Shown piece by piece: positions 1 to 10,700 of a stretch of DNA of 64,000 bases. How positions within the stretch are numbered: position 1 is the first letter of the stretch; every line of letters begins with the position of its first letter. The stretch is from positions 124,001 to 188,000 of the forward strand of contig NZ_JALNMH010000010.1 in assembly GCF_023156535.1 (NCBI RefSeq), given 5' to 3'. Position numbers and translations under genes: made by a program. Source of the stretch: Pseudomarimonas salicorniae. GTDB lineage: Bacteria; Pseudomonadota; Gammaproteobacteria; Xanthomonadales; Xanthomonadaceae. The notes below the pieces were generated by a model, which was not told the DNA's origin, made no database searches, and worked only from the letters and a program-made list of their open reading frames with translations.

Positions 1-1424
1 CCGACCTCTGGAGCACGGTGCTCGACGGCGAGACGCCGGTTCGGGTGACCGCCTCGACCCAGCCGTTGAGCTGCACGCCGACCAGCGGCACCCTCGCCCA
101 GGCGGGCGCGCTGAGCGTCTACCGCAACTTCCCCGGCTCGATTCCCAACACCTGGTACCACGTTGCCCTGGCCAAGGGGATTACCGGCATCGACCTGCCG
201 ACCAGCTCCGGGTTCGACATCCTCACCCAGTTCAACGGGGCGATCGGCGTTGATCCGAACTGCCTGACCGGTTCGGACTGGTACTACGGCCTCGATGGCA
301 ATACGCCCGCCGGAAAGATCAACTTCCTCAACGTGGTCATGCACGAGATCGGGCATGGTCTCGGCTTCTCGGGCTTCGAGAACGTGAGCAGCGGTCAGCC
401 GCTGGCGGGCACGCCGAGCATCTACGCCACCTATGCCTTTGACAACACGCAGGGTCAGCTGGTCCGCAACATGACCGCCGCCCAGCGCGTCGCCGCCTTC
501 GTCAACGACGGCAACCTGGTCTGGACCGGCCCGAACGTGACCGCCCAGGCGCCGCTGGTGCTCGACTACGCGGTCGTCCTCCGGGCCTCGGCGCCTGCTG
601 CGATCGCCGGCAACGAGTACGACGCGGTAGCCGCCGCCTTCGGCCCCGCAGCCACGCCGGGCAGTTTCGCGGGAGCCGTGGCCGTCGCCAACGACGGCAC
701 CGGTCCGACCGCCACCCTGGCCTGCCAGCCGCTGCAGAACGCTGCAGAGGTGGCCGGCAAGCTGGCCCTGGTCGATCGCGGTGTCTGCGCCTTTGCGGTC
801 AAGGCCGCCAATGCCCAGGCTGCCGGCGCCACCGGTGTGATCATCGCCAACAGCGCTGGCGGGGCGTTCGCACCCGGCGGCACCGCGGCCGATGTCACCA
901 TTCCGGTGATCGGGGTGGCGCAGGCCACCGGCGCTGCCTTCAAGGCGAACTCCGCGGGACTGGCGGCGGCTCTGGTGCAGAGCGGCACGCGTCTGGCCGG
1001 TGCGGATGCGGCGGGCCGGGTGCAGATGTACGCGCCGACGGCGCGGGCGCCTGGATCCACCTACTCGCACTTCGATACGCGGGTCAGCCCGAATGCGCTG
1101 ATGGAGCCGTTCAACACGGCCAGCATCCAGGCCAACTACAGCATCGACCTGACCCCGGCCCTGTTCGCCGACGAGGGTTGGCCGCTGGATACCGGCTCGG
1201 CACGCATCGGCGACTGTGATACCGGCGTGGCCGTGCAGCAGGAGGGCGGGCTGATCATCGGCGCCAACCTGGTCGCCCAGAGCAATGTCTGCAAGATCGG
1301 CGCGCGCAACCACGGCCAGTACGTCAGCTGCATGTCCGGGCATACCAATGCCCTGCGCGCCGCCGGCCTGCTTCCGGCCGGTTCGCACGGGGCAATCCAG
1401 CGCTGCGTGGCGAAGAACAAGTAG
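1..1424 (+). CDS. secreted zinc metalloprotease with inserted PA domain, 5' truncated
   Basis: The frame is open back to base 3, so the gene starts before the window and the signal peptide is not seen. Numbering from the GTG at base 18, the zinc-binding helix HEIGHGLGF lies at residues 109-117. A protease-associated (PA) domain with the typical LVDRGVCAF segment occupies roughly residues 190-335, and SHFD (350-353) with LMEP (361-364) follows it. The canonical metzincin third ligand (HExxHxxGxxH) is absent: that position is Gly. The His of SHFD followed by a Met-turn-like LMEP resembles leishmanolysin (M8), where the third His comes after an insertion. I infer that the catalytic domain is split by the PA domain. 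The C-terminal tail (from about 395) contains several Cys. A strong terminator follows. Probably an exported peptidase, and a possible type II secretion client. Confidence 0.8.
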   Translation, partial: DLWSTVLDGETPVRVTASTQPLSCTPTSGTLAQAGALSVYRNFPGSIPNTWYHVALAKGITGIDLPTSSGFDILTQFNGAIGVDPNCLTGSDWYYGLDGNTPAGKINFLNVVMHEIGHGLGFSGFENVSSGQPLAGTPSIYATYAFDNTQGQLVRNMTAAQRVAAFVNDGNLVWTGPNVTAQAPLVLDYAVVLRASAPAAIAGNEYDAVAAAFGPAATPGSFAGAVAVANDGTGPTATLACQPLQNAAEVAGKLALVDRGVCAFAVKAANAQAAGATGVIIANSAGGAFAPGGTAADVTIPVIGVAQATGAAFKANSAGLAAALVQSGTRLAGADAAGRVQMYAPTARAPGSTYSHFDTRVSPNALMEPFNTASIQANYSIDLTPALFADEGWPLDTGSARIGDCDTGVAVQQEGGLIIGANLVAQSNVCKIGARNHGQYVSCMSGHTNALRAAGLLPAGSHGAIQRCVAKNK

Positions 1425-1440
1425 GAAAAGGGTGGGCGGG

Positions 1441-1474
1441 CCCGGCTCCGGTCTGCGCCGGAGCCGGGTTCTTC
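1441..1474 (+). terminator. rho-independent terminator of the metalloprotease gene
   Basis: A perfect 11-bp stem (1441-1451 with 1458-1468, loop of 6) is followed by a short T-rich stretch (TTCTT), 17 bases after the stop codon. Confidence 0.75.
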
Positions 1475-1480
1475 GCATCG

Positions 1481-1505
1481 GGCGCCCTCCCTTCGGGGGG
1501 GCGCC
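1481..1505. other. stable hairpin with UUCG tetraloop
   Basis: An 11-bp stem with one G-U pair (1481-1491 with 1495-1505) closes a cUUCGg tetraloop. It sits just after the first terminator and before rpoZ and has no T-run. It may act as a backup terminator or as insulation for rpoZ. Confidence 0.5.
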
Positions 1506-1507
1506 TA

Positions 1508-1536
1508 TTGCCCGCAGCCCGGCCAGGCCCTATTCT
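1508..1536 (+). promoter_or_regulatory. candidate sigma-70 promoter for rpoZ-spoT
   Basis: TTGCCC (1508-1513), a 17-base spacer, then TATTCT (1531-1536); each hexamer matches consensus at 4 of 6 positions. It lies about 50 bases before rpoZ and directly after two hairpins that should isolate the operon. Based on sequence match only. Confidence 0.35.
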
Positions 1537-1585
1537 TGGCTGTTCTTTTTTCGAGGAGCGCCCAGCCGGGCGCGTTGAGGATCCT

Positions 1586-1879
1586 ATGGCGCGTGTAACC
1601 GTCGAAGACTGCCTGAAGGTGGTCGACAACCGTTTCGAACTGGTGGTGATGGCCTCAAAGCGGGCCCGCCAGCTCGCCAAGGGAGCGCAGTCGGCCCTGG
1701 CCGGCGAGGAAGGCGAGGACAAGCCGACCGTGCTGGCGCTGCGCGAGATCGCAGCGCGCAAGGTCGACCAGGCGATGATTGATGAAGTCGAGAAGGTCGA
1801 GCGCGAGCGGGCCGAGCGCGAGGCCCTGGAGTGGGCCGCCGCCGAAGTCGACGACGATCTTTCGAAGGGCGACGACTGA
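1586..1879 (+). CDS. rpoZ: RNA polymerase omega subunit
   Basis: 97-residue omega subunit that helps fold and assemble the beta-prime subunit of RNA polymerase and, with DksA/ppGpp, takes part in stringent control. The N-terminus [10 protein letters not shown] and the segment [16 protein letters not shown] are the family core; the C-terminus is a charged helix ending in acidic residues. The ATG at 1586 is chosen over an upstream in-frame start because it gives the conserved N-terminus and has GAGG about five bases upstream. spoT follows after 109 bases, the common proteobacterial pairing. The usual upstream neighbour gmk is absent here and is replaced by a secreted protease and terminators. 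Confidence 0.97.
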   Translation: MARVTVEDCLKVVDNRFELVVMASKRARQLAKGAQSALAGEEGEDKPTVLALREIAARKVDQAMIDEVEKVERERAEREALEWAAAEVDDDLSKGDD

Positions 1880-1988
1880 CCCGAGCGGGCGACGCCGCGC
1901 GCCCTTTCATACCCGCCGCCTGTCCGCGGCGCGGCGGGGAGGGATCTCCGGCGTTGCCGCCGCACCGGGGGCTTTGTAGTCTCCCCGG

Positions 1989-4166
1989 ATGAATGCGAAT
2001 TCCGCCGCAGCTACCGGACTCCGACTGCTCGATCCCGTCCCCGAGGCGGCCGCGCGGCTGGAGGCGGCCGCGGCCGACTACCTGCCGGCCGAGCAGGTCG
2101 AGCGCGTCCACCGCGCCTACCTGATCGGTGCTGCCGCGCATGATGGCCAGACCCGCAAGAGCGGCGAACCCTACATCACCCATCCGCTGGCGGTCGCCGG
2201 CATCTTGGCCGAGCTGCGGCTGGACTGGGAAACCCTCTGCGCCGCCATCCTCCACGACACGCTGGAGGACACCTCGCTCGGTCGCAAGGCGTTGACCGCC
2301 GAGTTTGGCGAGGCGGTGGCCGAGCTCGTCGATGGGGTCACCAAGCTCGACCGGCTCCAGTTCCGCGACCGCTACGAGGCCGCGGCCGAGAGCTTCCGCA
2401 AGATGATGCTGGCGATGGCCCGTGATCTGCGGGTCATCCTGATCAAGCTCGCCGACCGCCTGCACAACATGCGCACCATTGACGCGATGAGCGTCGAGGC
2501 GCGGCGGCGCATCGCCCGCGAGACGCTGGAGATCTACGCGCCGATCGCCCAGCGCCTGGGCATGAACCGGATCAAGGCCGAGCTCCAGGATCTTGGCTTT
2601 GCCGCGCTGTATCCGTTCCGCTATCGGGTCATTCGCAAGCGTATCCAGTCGCAGCCCGTGCTGCGTCGCGAATCGATGGCCACCATCGAGGCCGCGCTGG
2701 CCCATCGGCTGACCCAGGAGCACCTGCCGCACCGCGTGGTCGGCCGCGTGAAGTCGCCGCACAGCGTCTATACGAAGATGCGCAGCGAGAGCAAGAGCTT
2801 CGACCAGGTCATGGACGTGTTCGGTTTCCGCGTCATCGTGCCCAAGGTGATGCAGTGCTACCACGCGCTCGGTGCCGTGCATGGCCTCTACAAACCGCTC
2901 GACGCGCGCTTCCGCGACTTCATCGCCATCCCCAAGGCGAACGGCTACCAGTCGCTGCACACCGTGCTGTTCAGTCCCTACGGTTCGCCGATCGAGGTGC
3001 AGATCCGCACCGAGGAGATGGACCAGATCGCCGAACGAGGTATTGCCGCCCACTGGATGTACAAATCCGGTGAGCGCGCCGGCAGTGGCGCCCAGCTGCG
3101 CGCGCAGGACTGGCTGCGTGACCTGCTGGAAAGCCAGGAGGCGGCAGGCTCTTCGGTGGAGTTCCTGGAGAACGTCAAGGTCGACCTGTTTCCCGACGAG
3201 GTCTACCTGTTCACCCCCAAGGGCGACATTCGCGCCCTGCCGCGGAATGCCACCGTGCTCGACTTCGCCTACGCCGTGCACACCGACGTCGGCAACCACG
3301 CGGTGGCCGCGCGGGTGGACAAGAAGCTGGTCCCGCTGCGCACCCGTCTGGTCAGTGGCCAGTCGGTCGAGATCATCACCGCGCCCTCGGCGCAGCCGAG
3401 TCCCGGCTGGCTGGAATTCGTGGTCAGCAGCAAGGCGCGTACGGCGATCCGCCACTTCCTCAAGCACCTGCAGCACGAGGATGCGGTGCAGCTGGGCCAC
3501 CGCATGCTCGACCGCGCACTGGGCGAGCTGGATTTCTCCCTCGACCGGGTGACCCCGGAGCGACTGGAGCGCTTCCTGGTCGAGGCCCGGCTGCCGCGGC
3601 TGGAGGAATTGCTGGCCGATATCGCCCTTGGAAACCGGATGCCCCTGCAGGTCGCGCAGGCCCTGGTGCAGCGGGACGATCCGCATGCGGATCCGAAGCG
3701 CGGGCGCGCCGGCGATGCGCTGGACAGCGAGAAGATCCTGATCAGCGGCGGCGAACGGGGCGTGGTCAGCTTCGCAAACTGCTGCCATCCGGTGCCCGGC
3801 GACGACATCATGGGCTACCTCACCGCCGGCAAGGGCATCGTGGTGCACCGGCTGGAATGCAGCAACCTCCCCGAGTTCCGCAAGTCGCCCGAGCGCTGGG
3901 TGGCAATCGGCTGGGATGTCGAGGTCACCGGCGAATACGCGGCGGTGCTGCGCATCGAGGTCGACAACAAGCCCGGCGTGCTGGCCCAGGTCGCTGCCGC
4001 CATCGCCGAAGCGCACTCCAACATCGACAACGTCGAGTACCAGGAGCGCGACCTGCGCATGGCGGTGATGCATTTCGCCATCGAGGTGCGCTCGCGCAAA
4101 CACCTTGCGGATGTGATCCGCCGGGTGCGCCGGCTTGGCGTCGTGCATGGCGTGCAGCGGCTCTGA
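1989..4166 (+). CDS. spoT: bifunctional (p)ppGpp synthetase/hydrolase SpoT
   Basis: 725-residue Rel/Spo protein that makes and degrades the alarmone (p)ppGpp. The order is: HD hydrolase domain with His65 and the HDTLEDT motif (89-95), intact and therefore consistent with active hydrolysis; synthetase domain with ARFRDFIAIPK (RFRD at 307-310), the basic RxKD-like form typical of bifunctional rather than RelA-type enzymes; TGS domain around 405-470; a helical/zinc-finger-like region with NCCHP near 598; and a C-terminal ACT domain (about 650-725). The length is normal for SpoT. Its place between rpoZ and ridA-recG is the typical gammaproteobacterial context. Weak spacing signals precede the ATG at 1989, and no better start is seen. 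Confidence 0.97.
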   Translation: MNANSAAATGLRLLDPVPEAAARLEAAAADYLPAEQVERVHRAYLIGAAAHDGQTRKSGEPYITHPLAVAGILAELRLDWETLCAAILHDTLEDTSLGRKALTAEFGEAVAELVDGVTKLDRLQFRDRYEAAAESFRKMMLAMARDLRVILIKLADRLHNMRTIDAMSVEARRRIARETLEIYAPIAQRLGMNRIKAELQDLGFAALYPFRYRVIRKRIQSQPVLRRESMATIEAALAHRLTQEHLPHRVVGRVKSPHSVYTKMRSESKSFDQVMDVFGFRVIVPKVMQCYHALGAVHGLYKPLDARFRDFIAIPKANGYQSLHTVLFSPYGSPIEVQIRTEEMDQIAERGIAAHWMYKSGERAGSGAQLRAQDWLRDLLESQEAAGSSVEFLENVKVDLFPDEVYLFTPKGDIRALPRNATVLDFAYAVHTDVGNHAVAARVDKKLVPLRTRLVSGQSVEIITAPSAQPSPGWLEFVVSSKARTAIRHFLKHLQHEDAVQLGHRMLDRALGELDFSLDRVTPERLERFLVEARLPRLEELLADIALGNRMPLQVAQALVQRDDPHADPKRGRAGDALDSEKILISGGERGVVSFANCCHPVPGDDIMGYLTAGKGIVVHRLECSNLPEFRKSPERWVAIGWDVEVTGEYAAVLRIEVDNKPGVLAQVAAAIAEAHSNIDNVEYQERDLRMAVMHFAIEVRSRKHLADVIRRVRRLGVVHGVQRL

Positions 4167-4260
4167 CCGATAGCGGTTTTTCTCGGTCGCGCAAGCCGCC
4201 GTTTCCTCTGCGGCCGCGCGCTGCATAGAATCGACCGCTCCGCCCCCACAGGTTGCGACC

Positions 4261-4653
4261 ATGCCCCGTGACGCCATAGCCACCTCCAGCGCCCCCGCGG
4301 CCATCGGTCCCTATTCGCAGGCGGTGCGCGCCGGCGACACGGTCTACCTGTCCGGACAGATTCCACTCGATCCGGCCAGCGGCGAGCTGGTCCGGGGTGA
4401 TATCTCGGCGCGCACCCGGCGCGTGTTCGAGAACCTCAAGGCGGTTTGCGCCGCGGCCGGCGGTTCGCTGGACGACGTGGTGCGGATCGGCATCTACCTG
4501 ACCGATCTCGGCGACTTCGCTGCGGTGAACGCGGTGATGGCCGAGTATTTCAGCGCGCCGTACCCGGCGCGTTCGACCATCCAGGTCGCCGGGCTGCCCA
4601 AGGGCACCGACGTCGAGGTGGATGCGGTGATGGTGCTCGCCGGCGGCGCGTGA
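4261..4653 (+). CDS. ridA: RidA family reactive-intermediate deaminase
   Basis: 130-residue YjgF/YER057c/UK114 protein. The family hydrolyses reactive enamine/imine intermediates released by PLP enzymes such as threonine dehydratase, protecting PLP enzymes from damage. Conserved features are IGPYSQAV near the N-terminus, [11 protein letters not shown], and [13 protein letters not shown], which contains the Arg that binds the substrate carboxylate in characterised members. The length is typical. It lies between spoT and recG as in many xanthomonads. The last bases of the gene overlap the GTG start of recG (GTGA), implying translational coupling. Confidence 0.96.
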   Translation: MPRDAIATSSAPAAIGPYSQAVRAGDTVYLSGQIPLDPASGELVRGDISARTRRVFENLKAVCAAAGGSLDDVVRIGIYLTDLGDFAAVNAVMAEYFSAPYPARSTIQVAGLPKGTDVEVDAVMVLAGGA

Positions 4654-6761
4654 GCGCCGCGGAACAGCCCGTGTCGGCGCCGGCGGGGACCGCCGACTCG
4701 CCCATTCACCGGCTGCCCGGCGTCGGCCCGAAGTTCGCCGAGAAGCTGGCGGCCGCAGGCCTGCACACCCTGCAGGACCTGTGGTTCCACCTGCCCCTGC
4801 GCTACGAGGACCGCACCCGGCTGGTGCCGGTGTCGGCCCTACAGCACGGCCGGGCGGCCCAGATCGACGGCCGCGTCGCCGAGGTCGAGCGCAGCTTCCG
4901 GCGGCGGCCGCAGCTGCGGGTGGCGATCAGCGATGCGGCCGGCGACGTGCTGGTCCTGCGCTTCTTCCACTTCCGGGGCTCACAGGCCGCCCAGTTCCGC
5001 ACCGGCGCGCGGATCAGGGTCTACGGCGAGCCGCGGCACAGCCTGCTTGGCTGGGAAATGGTTCACCCGAGCTACCGTCTGCTGGCCGAGGACGCCGAGC
5101 CGCCGATGGCCGAGCGGCTCGACCCGGTCTATCCGGCGGTGGTCGGGATCGGGCCGCAGATGCTTGCGCGCTTGATCGGCCTTGCCCTCGATGCGCTCGA
5201 GGGCGAGGCGCAGCTCGACCTGCTGCCGCCGGACTGGTTCGAGGTGGCCCGCGGCTGGGCGCTGCGCCGGGCCCTGCAATACGTCCACCGGCCGCCGCCG
5301 GACGCGGATCTCGGCGCCCTGGCCCTGGGCCAGCATCCGGCCCAGCAGCGGCTGGTGATCGAGGAGCTGCTCGCCCACCATCTCAGCCTGCGCCGTCAGC
5401 GCGACGCCCTGCAGCAGCGCGGCGCTCCGGCCCTGCGCCGGCGGGGCGAACTGGCGCAGCGACTGCGTGATGCGTTGCCATTCAAGCTGACCGGTGCGCA
5501 GCAGCGCGTGCTCGGCGAAGTCGAGGCCGATCTGCGCCAGGCAAGGCCGATGCTGCGCCTGGTCCAGGGCGATGTCGGCAGCGGCAAGACCGTGGTCGCG
5601 GCCCTGGCCGCGCTGCGGGCGGTGGAGAACGGCGCCCAGGTCGCCCTGGTGGCGCCGACCGAACTGCTCGCCGAGCAGCACTTCCAGGCCTTCAGCGCCT
5701 GGCTGGAGCCGCTTGGCGTCCGGGTTGGCTGGCTGGCGGGCAAGGTGACCGGCAAGGCGCGCCAGGGCGTTCTTTGTGAGATTGCCGAAGGCACCCTGCC
5801 GGTGGTGGTCGGCACCCATGCGCTGATGCAGCAGGCGGTGCGCTTCCACAAGCTCGCCCTGTGCATCATCGATGAGCAGCATCGCTTCGGTGTGCACCAG
5901 CGCCTGGCGCTGCGCGACAAGGGCCTCGAGGGGCGGCGCATCCCGCACCAGCTGGTGATGACTGCGACGCCGATCCCGCGCACCCTGGCGATGACCGCCT
6001 ATGCCGACCTCGATGTATCGCGCATCGACGAGCTGCCGCCCGGACGCACGCCGGTGCGCACGGTGGTGCTGGCCAATGCCCGCCGCGAGGAGATCATCCA
6101 GCGCATCCGCGAGGCCTGTCTGGCGGGGGCGCAGGCCTACTGGGTCTGCACCCTGATCGAGGACAGCGACGAGGTGCAGGCCCAGGCTGCCGAGAGCACC
6201 TTCGCCCTGCTGCAGGTGGCGTTGCCCGACCTGAGCGTCGGTCTGGTCCATGGTCGGCTGAAGCCGGCCGAGAAGGCCGAGGTCATGCGGCAGTTCAAGG
6301 CCGGCGATCTGCAGCTGCTGGTGGCAACGACGGTGATCGAGGTCGGCGTCGACGTGCCGAACGCCTCCCTGATGCTGATCGAGAACGCTGAGCGTCTCGG
6401 GCTTGCCCAGCTGCACCAGCTGCGCGGGCGGGTCGGTCGCGGCGCCGCGGTGTCGTCCTGCGTGCTGCTCTATCAGCCGCCGCTGTCCGGGCTGGCGCGC
6501 CAGCGCCTTGAGACGATGCGGGAGACCGGCGACGGCTTTGTCATCGCCGAGCGCGACCTCGCCCTGCGCGGCCCGGGCGAGATGCTGGGCACCCGGCAGA
6601 CCGGGCTGGCCCAGTTCCGCCTTGCCGACCTGCAGCGCGACGCGCCCCTGCTCGACGCCGTCGCTGCGCTGGGCGAACGGGTCCAGGCAGAACGACCCGA
6701 GGCCACCGATGCGTTGATCCGGCGCTGGATCGGCAGCGCGGTGCGCTACGCTGGCGTCTGA
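4650..6761 (+). CDS. recG: ATP-dependent DNA helicase RecG
   Basis: 703-residue superfamily 2 helicase that remodels stalled replication forks and Holliday junctions. The N-terminal wedge/OB-fold domain starts with the HhH-like [17 protein letters not shown] and contains the OB core around residues 65-140. Walker A is GDVGSGKT (307-314), the DEQH box is at 408-411, [11 protein letters not shown] follows, and the C-terminal helicase half contains [10 protein letters not shown] chose the GTG at 4650, which overlaps the ridA stop as GTGA and gives the usual RecG length; the longer in-frame extension into ridA is not protein-like. The cytoplasmic protein acts at the nucleoid. Confidence 0.96.
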   Translation: MSAAEQPVSAPAGTADSPIHRLPGVGPKFAEKLAAAGLHTLQDLWFHLPLRYEDRTRLVPVSALQHGRAAQIDGRVAEVERSFRRRPQLRVAISDAAGDVLVLRFFHFRGSQAAQFRTGARIRVYGEPRHSLLGWEMVHPSYRLLAEDAEPPMAERLDPVYPAVVGIGPQMLARLIGLALDALEGEAQLDLLPPDWFEVARGWALRRALQYVHRPPPDADLGALALGQHPAQQRLVIEELLAHHLSLRRQRDALQQRGAPALRRRGELAQRLRDALPFKLTGAQQRVLGEVEADLRQARPMLRLVQGDVGSGKTVVAALAALRAVENGAQVALVAPTELLAEQHFQAFSAWLEPLGVRVGWLAGKVTGKARQGVLCEIAEGTLPVVVGTHALMQQAVRFHKLALCIIDEQHRFGVHQRLALRDKGLEGRRIPHQLVMTATPIPRTLAMTAYADLDVSRIDELPPGRTPVRTVVLANARREEIIQRIREACLAGAQAYWVCTLIEDSDEVQAQAAESTFALLQVALPDLSVGLVHGRLKPAEKAEVMRQFKAGDLQLLVATTVIEVGVDVPNASLMLIENAERLGLAQLHQLRGRVGRGAAVSSCVLLYQPPLSGLARQRLETMRETGDGFVIAERDLALRGPGEMLGTRQTGLAQFRLADLQRDAPLLDAVAALGERVQAERPEATDALIRRWIGSAVRYAGV

Positions 6762-6777
6762 ACCCAAGAGTCCCGCC

Positions 6778-7707
6778 ATGCCTCCGATTCCGCTGCTGAT
6801 CGACACCGACCCTGGCGTCGATGATGCCCTTGCCATCCTGATGGCCCTGAACAGCCCGTTGCATCGGGTAACCGGGCTGTGCATCGCCGCCGGCAATGTC
6901 GGGCTCGCCCACACGACACGCAACGCGCTGAAGCTGCTGGAGGTGGCCGGCGTGAGACAGGTGCCGGTCTACGCAGGCTGCGACCGCCCGCTGCTGCACC
7001 CCGCGCTGGATGCGGCCTTCGTCCACGGCCACGACGGTTTCGGCGACATCGGCTATGCCGACCCGGCCGGTCGCGCCGAGCCGCTGCATGCGGCGCTGGC
7101 CATCCTCGAGCAGAGCCATCGGCACGCCGGCGAGCTGCTGCTGGTGACCCTGGGTCCACTGACCAATCTCGCCCTCGCCTTGCGCCTCGACCCGTCACTG
7201 CCGCAGCGCGTCGCGCGCCTCGTGGTGATGGGCGGTGCGGTGACCGGTCGCGGCAACATCACGCCCTCGGCCGAATTCAACATCGCCTTCGACCCCGAGG
7301 CCGCACACGTGGTCTTCGAGGCTTGGCCGCGCTTCGACCTGGTCGACTGGGAGGCCACCCTCGCCCATCCCTTCGCCTTTGAGGATGCGACGCGCTGGAT
7401 GCGCGACGGCGGCGAGCTGGGCGCCTTCTACGAGGCGATCTCGCGCACCTCGCGCGCGTTCACCGCCGCCCGTTCGGAGCATTGGCACTCTGCCGACGGT
7501 CTGGCGATGGCGGTGGCGCTGGCGCCCGATGCGCTGCTGGAGTGGGCCGACCGGCGCATCGAGGTCGAGCTGCAGGGGCCGCTGTATCGCGGCGCTACCC
7601 GGGTCGACTGGGCGCAGCACGGCGAACGCGCCGCGAATGCCCGCATCGTCCAGCGCTTCGACCCCCAGCGCTACCTAGGGATGCTCTCCGCCGCCCTGCG
7701 CCGCTGA
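6778..7707 (+). CDS. nucleoside hydrolase (IUNH family)
   Basis: 309-residue inosine/uridine-preferring nucleoside hydrolase that cleaves the N-glycosidic bond of ribonucleosides to base and ribose. The calcium-binding signature DTDPGVDDA (9-17) is at the N-terminus; LVTLGPLTNLALAL and the NPSAEFNI-like segment (here TPSAEFNIAFDPEAA) carry the other conserved active-site positions. The C-terminal ADGLAMAVAL supplies the last conserved Asp region. It starts 16 bases after recG and may be cotranscribed with it. Substrate specificity (pyrimidine, purine or both) cannot be read from the sequence. Its 3' end overlaps the end of the convergent channel gene by 33 bases. Confidence 0.92.
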   Translation: MPPIPLLIDTDPGVDDALAILMALNSPLHRVTGLCIAAGNVGLAHTTRNALKLLEVAGVRQVPVYAGCDRPLLHPALDAAFVHGHDGFGDIGYADPAGRAEPLHAALAILEQSHRHAGELLLVTLGPLTNLALALRLDPSLPQRVARLVVMGGAVTGRGNITPSAEFNIAFDPEAAHVVFEAWPRFDLVDWEATLAHPFAFEDATRWMRDGGELGAFYEAISRTSRAFTAARSEHWHSADGLAMAVALAPDALLEWADRRIEVELQGPLYRGATRVDWAQHGERAANARIVQRFDPQRYLGMLSAALRR

Positions 7708-10700
7708 GTCCTGATCCGCAGCCGGGCCTCCCGGCCGTTCGCGCGGCATGTCGCGGACGTGCAGATCCATCTGCGGGAAGGCGATCTCGATGCCGTGTTC
7801 GGCGAACAGCTGCGCGATCCGCGTGTTCAGCGCGTTGGTGGTAGGCAGGCGGTCGGCCAGGGACTCCACGAACACCCGCAGCTCGAAGTCCAGCGAGCTG
7901 GGGCCGAAGCTGAGGAACCAGGAGGCCGGTGCCGGCTCGCGCAGCACCGTGGGATGCTCGTCGGCCGCCTGGCGGAGCAGCCGATGGACCAGGGCCAGGT
8001 CGCTGCCGTAGGCGACGCCGACCTTGAGGATGATCCGCGTACGGGTATCGCTCAGGGTCCAGTTGATCAGCCGGTCGGTGATGAAGACCTTGTTCGGGAT
8101 CACCACCTCCTTGTTGTCCCAGTCGACCAGGGTGGTAGCCCGGGTGCGGATCTTCGACACCGTGCCGGTGTACTCGCCGATGGTGATCACGTCGCCGACC
8201 CGGAACGGTCGTTCGAACAGCAGGATCAGGCCGGATACGAAGTTGCCGAAGATCTCCTGCAGACCGAAGCCGAGGCCCACCGAGAAGGCCGCCGCCATCC
8301 ACTGCAGCTGCGACCAGCGCAGCCCGAGCAGGCCAAGGCCGATCATCATGCCGGCGATGATGATGAAGTAGCGACTGACGCTGGCGATCGCATATCGGCT
8401 CGCCGCATCGATGCGGATCCGGCTGAGCAGGCCGATCTCCAGCAGGCCGGGGAGGTTGCGCGCCGCGACCCAGGTCAGCACCAGGGCGAGCAGACCGAGG
8501 ATCAGGGCGCGCAGCGTGACATCGCCGCGCACCGCCTGTCCCTGATCATCGACATCGCTGAACTGCCACAGGTTGATGGCATCAAGCCGCTCGAAGGCCG
8601 GGTAGACGTCCGACCAGATCCACAGCAGGCCCGCCGCCATCACGCTTAGCGTGATGGCCCGGAGCAGCCGTGAGGTCTGGGCATTGACCGATTCGATGGG
8701 GATCAGCTCCTCGCTGACCTCGGGCGCTTCGTCGACGCTGCGCTCGGGGTCCTGGGCTGCCTGCGCCTCGCGCTGCTGCTGCAGCCGACGCCGCGCGAGA
8801 CGCCGTTCGCCGAGCAGCATCCAACGCGAGAGCATGCCGTGCAGGAGAGCCACCGCCAGCACCAGCCAGAGGGTCTGCCACAGGCAGCCGAGCAGGATCG
8901 CTGCGCTGAATACGTAGCCCTGCACCAGCAGCAGGGCCAGCCACAGGCAGGCCAGCGGAAGGGCGACGCGCAACACCTGGCGCAGCTTGAAGGGTTCGCT
9001 CCTCCCCCGCGGCGACCACCAACGTCCCGGGCCAAGATTGCGCCAGAGCACCGCCGCCGCGAACAGGGCGAACAGGACGGATGCCGCCCGCGCGGCGCCG
9101 CCGATCGCGAGGTCGACACCCCGGGTGAAGCTCAGCAGGACGTGGAACTGCAGCACCAGGGTCACCGCGGCGAGCAGGGGCAGGCGCCAGGCCAGCGACT
9201 CGCGCCGGCTGCGCGTCCAGCGGAAATGCAGGTGGGCGAGGCCGCGCTCCCGAACCAGGGTCTTCAGGATGGTGAACAACAGCCCGGTCACTGCAACGCC
9301 AGTCAGCGTAATACCCAGAGAGTGGGTGAACTTGCCGGCCTCTCCGGCGAGACTGAGGTGGTGGCCGACCAGACCGACCAGCAGCGGCCAGGGCAGGGCG
9401 GCCACCAGCGTCCAGCCCAGTGCCGCGGCGGTCAGGGCGTAGCGGTCGCTGTCATCGTGGCGAAGCGGTGGCGCCAGCGCCTCGATACGGGCCTGCGCGC
9501 GGCGACGCAGCACCAGCAGGGCGATGAAGGTGCCAAGGCCGAGCAGGGTTCCGGCCGGGCGGTCGGCCAGCCGCATGGCCAGAAGTTCGAGCGAGCGCTG
9601 CCAGCGGCCGGGCGCCCAGAGGTCGGCCGCGCTGGTCGGCAGCCGCGCCCACCACGCCGCCGAGATCGGCGGATGGCTGGGCAGCCAGAGCAGCTGTTCG
9701 TCGAGCAGTCGTTCGAGGGTGCGGGTATCCTCCAGCTGGCGTCGCAGGGCGACCTCGGTGCGGGTCAGCGTCTCCAGGCGACGCTGCAGGGTGTCGCCGA
9801 GGCGCTGTTCGACGCTCTGTCGCTGCCCGCGCAGGATGCTGCGCAGGCGCAGCGGCTCGGGCGTCGCCGAGTCGGCCGGGGCCGCCGCTGCAGGCTCATC
9901 GTCGCCTTGATCGGGGCGAACCGGCCATTGGGCCTCCCGCGGCAGCTCCAGCAGGCGAAGGCGCAGCTCGGCGATGTCCGCGCGCAGGGATTCGAGGCGG
10001 GCGAGGAGCCGCTGGGGCTTGTCGAGCCCGCGGCGCTCGGCGAGCAGCAAGGCCCCCAGCGACTCGCCGGAGGCATCGACTCCGATCCGCGAGCGCACGG
10101 CGGTCAGCGAACGCGCGGCGGCCTCGCGGGCCAGTTCCGTACTGCGCTCGACCTGGCGGTCCTCGGCCAGGCGCTCGATCTGTTCGAGCAGCCGCCCGGC
10201 GAGCGCCTCGGTATCTTCAGCCACCGAGTTCAGGAAGGGGTCCTCGATGTTGCGCCGGGTCTCGGCCAACGTCTCCTGGAGCTGCCGGGCTGCCCGAAGG
10301 TCGCTGCCGGCGATCCGTTCCTGCAGCGCGGCGATTCGCAGTTCCAGCATGGCGATGGCGGTCTGCGCCGCGGCCAGCTGGGCCTGCGACTCACGCCAGC
10401 GAAGCTCGGCCCCGGCCTGCTCGCGCTGGATCGCGGCAATCTCGGCCTGCGCCGAGAGCTGTTCGGCCTGGATCTTCGGGGGCAGCGGGGCGGGCTGGCG
10501 GGCGAGGGCGTCAAGCCGCGCGTCGAGCTCGGCCAGTCGCTCGCTGCTGAACACGCCGGCCTCGCCGCTGCCGATCCGGGCGCGGGCCGCGACAAGCTTC
10601 TGGCGCTCTTCGCCGATCCGGGTCTGCGCTTCCTGCAGCGCGGCTTCGAGGGCGGCGCGGGAAGGATTCGCCGGCTGGCCCCGCAGCCACTCGGCGTGGC

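Noticed and set aside
1584-4304. Very long minus-strand reading frame opposite spoT
   Set aside because: It is a GC-driven shadow of spoT: it is rich in His/Gly/Leu/Arg without domain structure, while the plus strand encodes a complete SpoT with conserved catalytic motifs.
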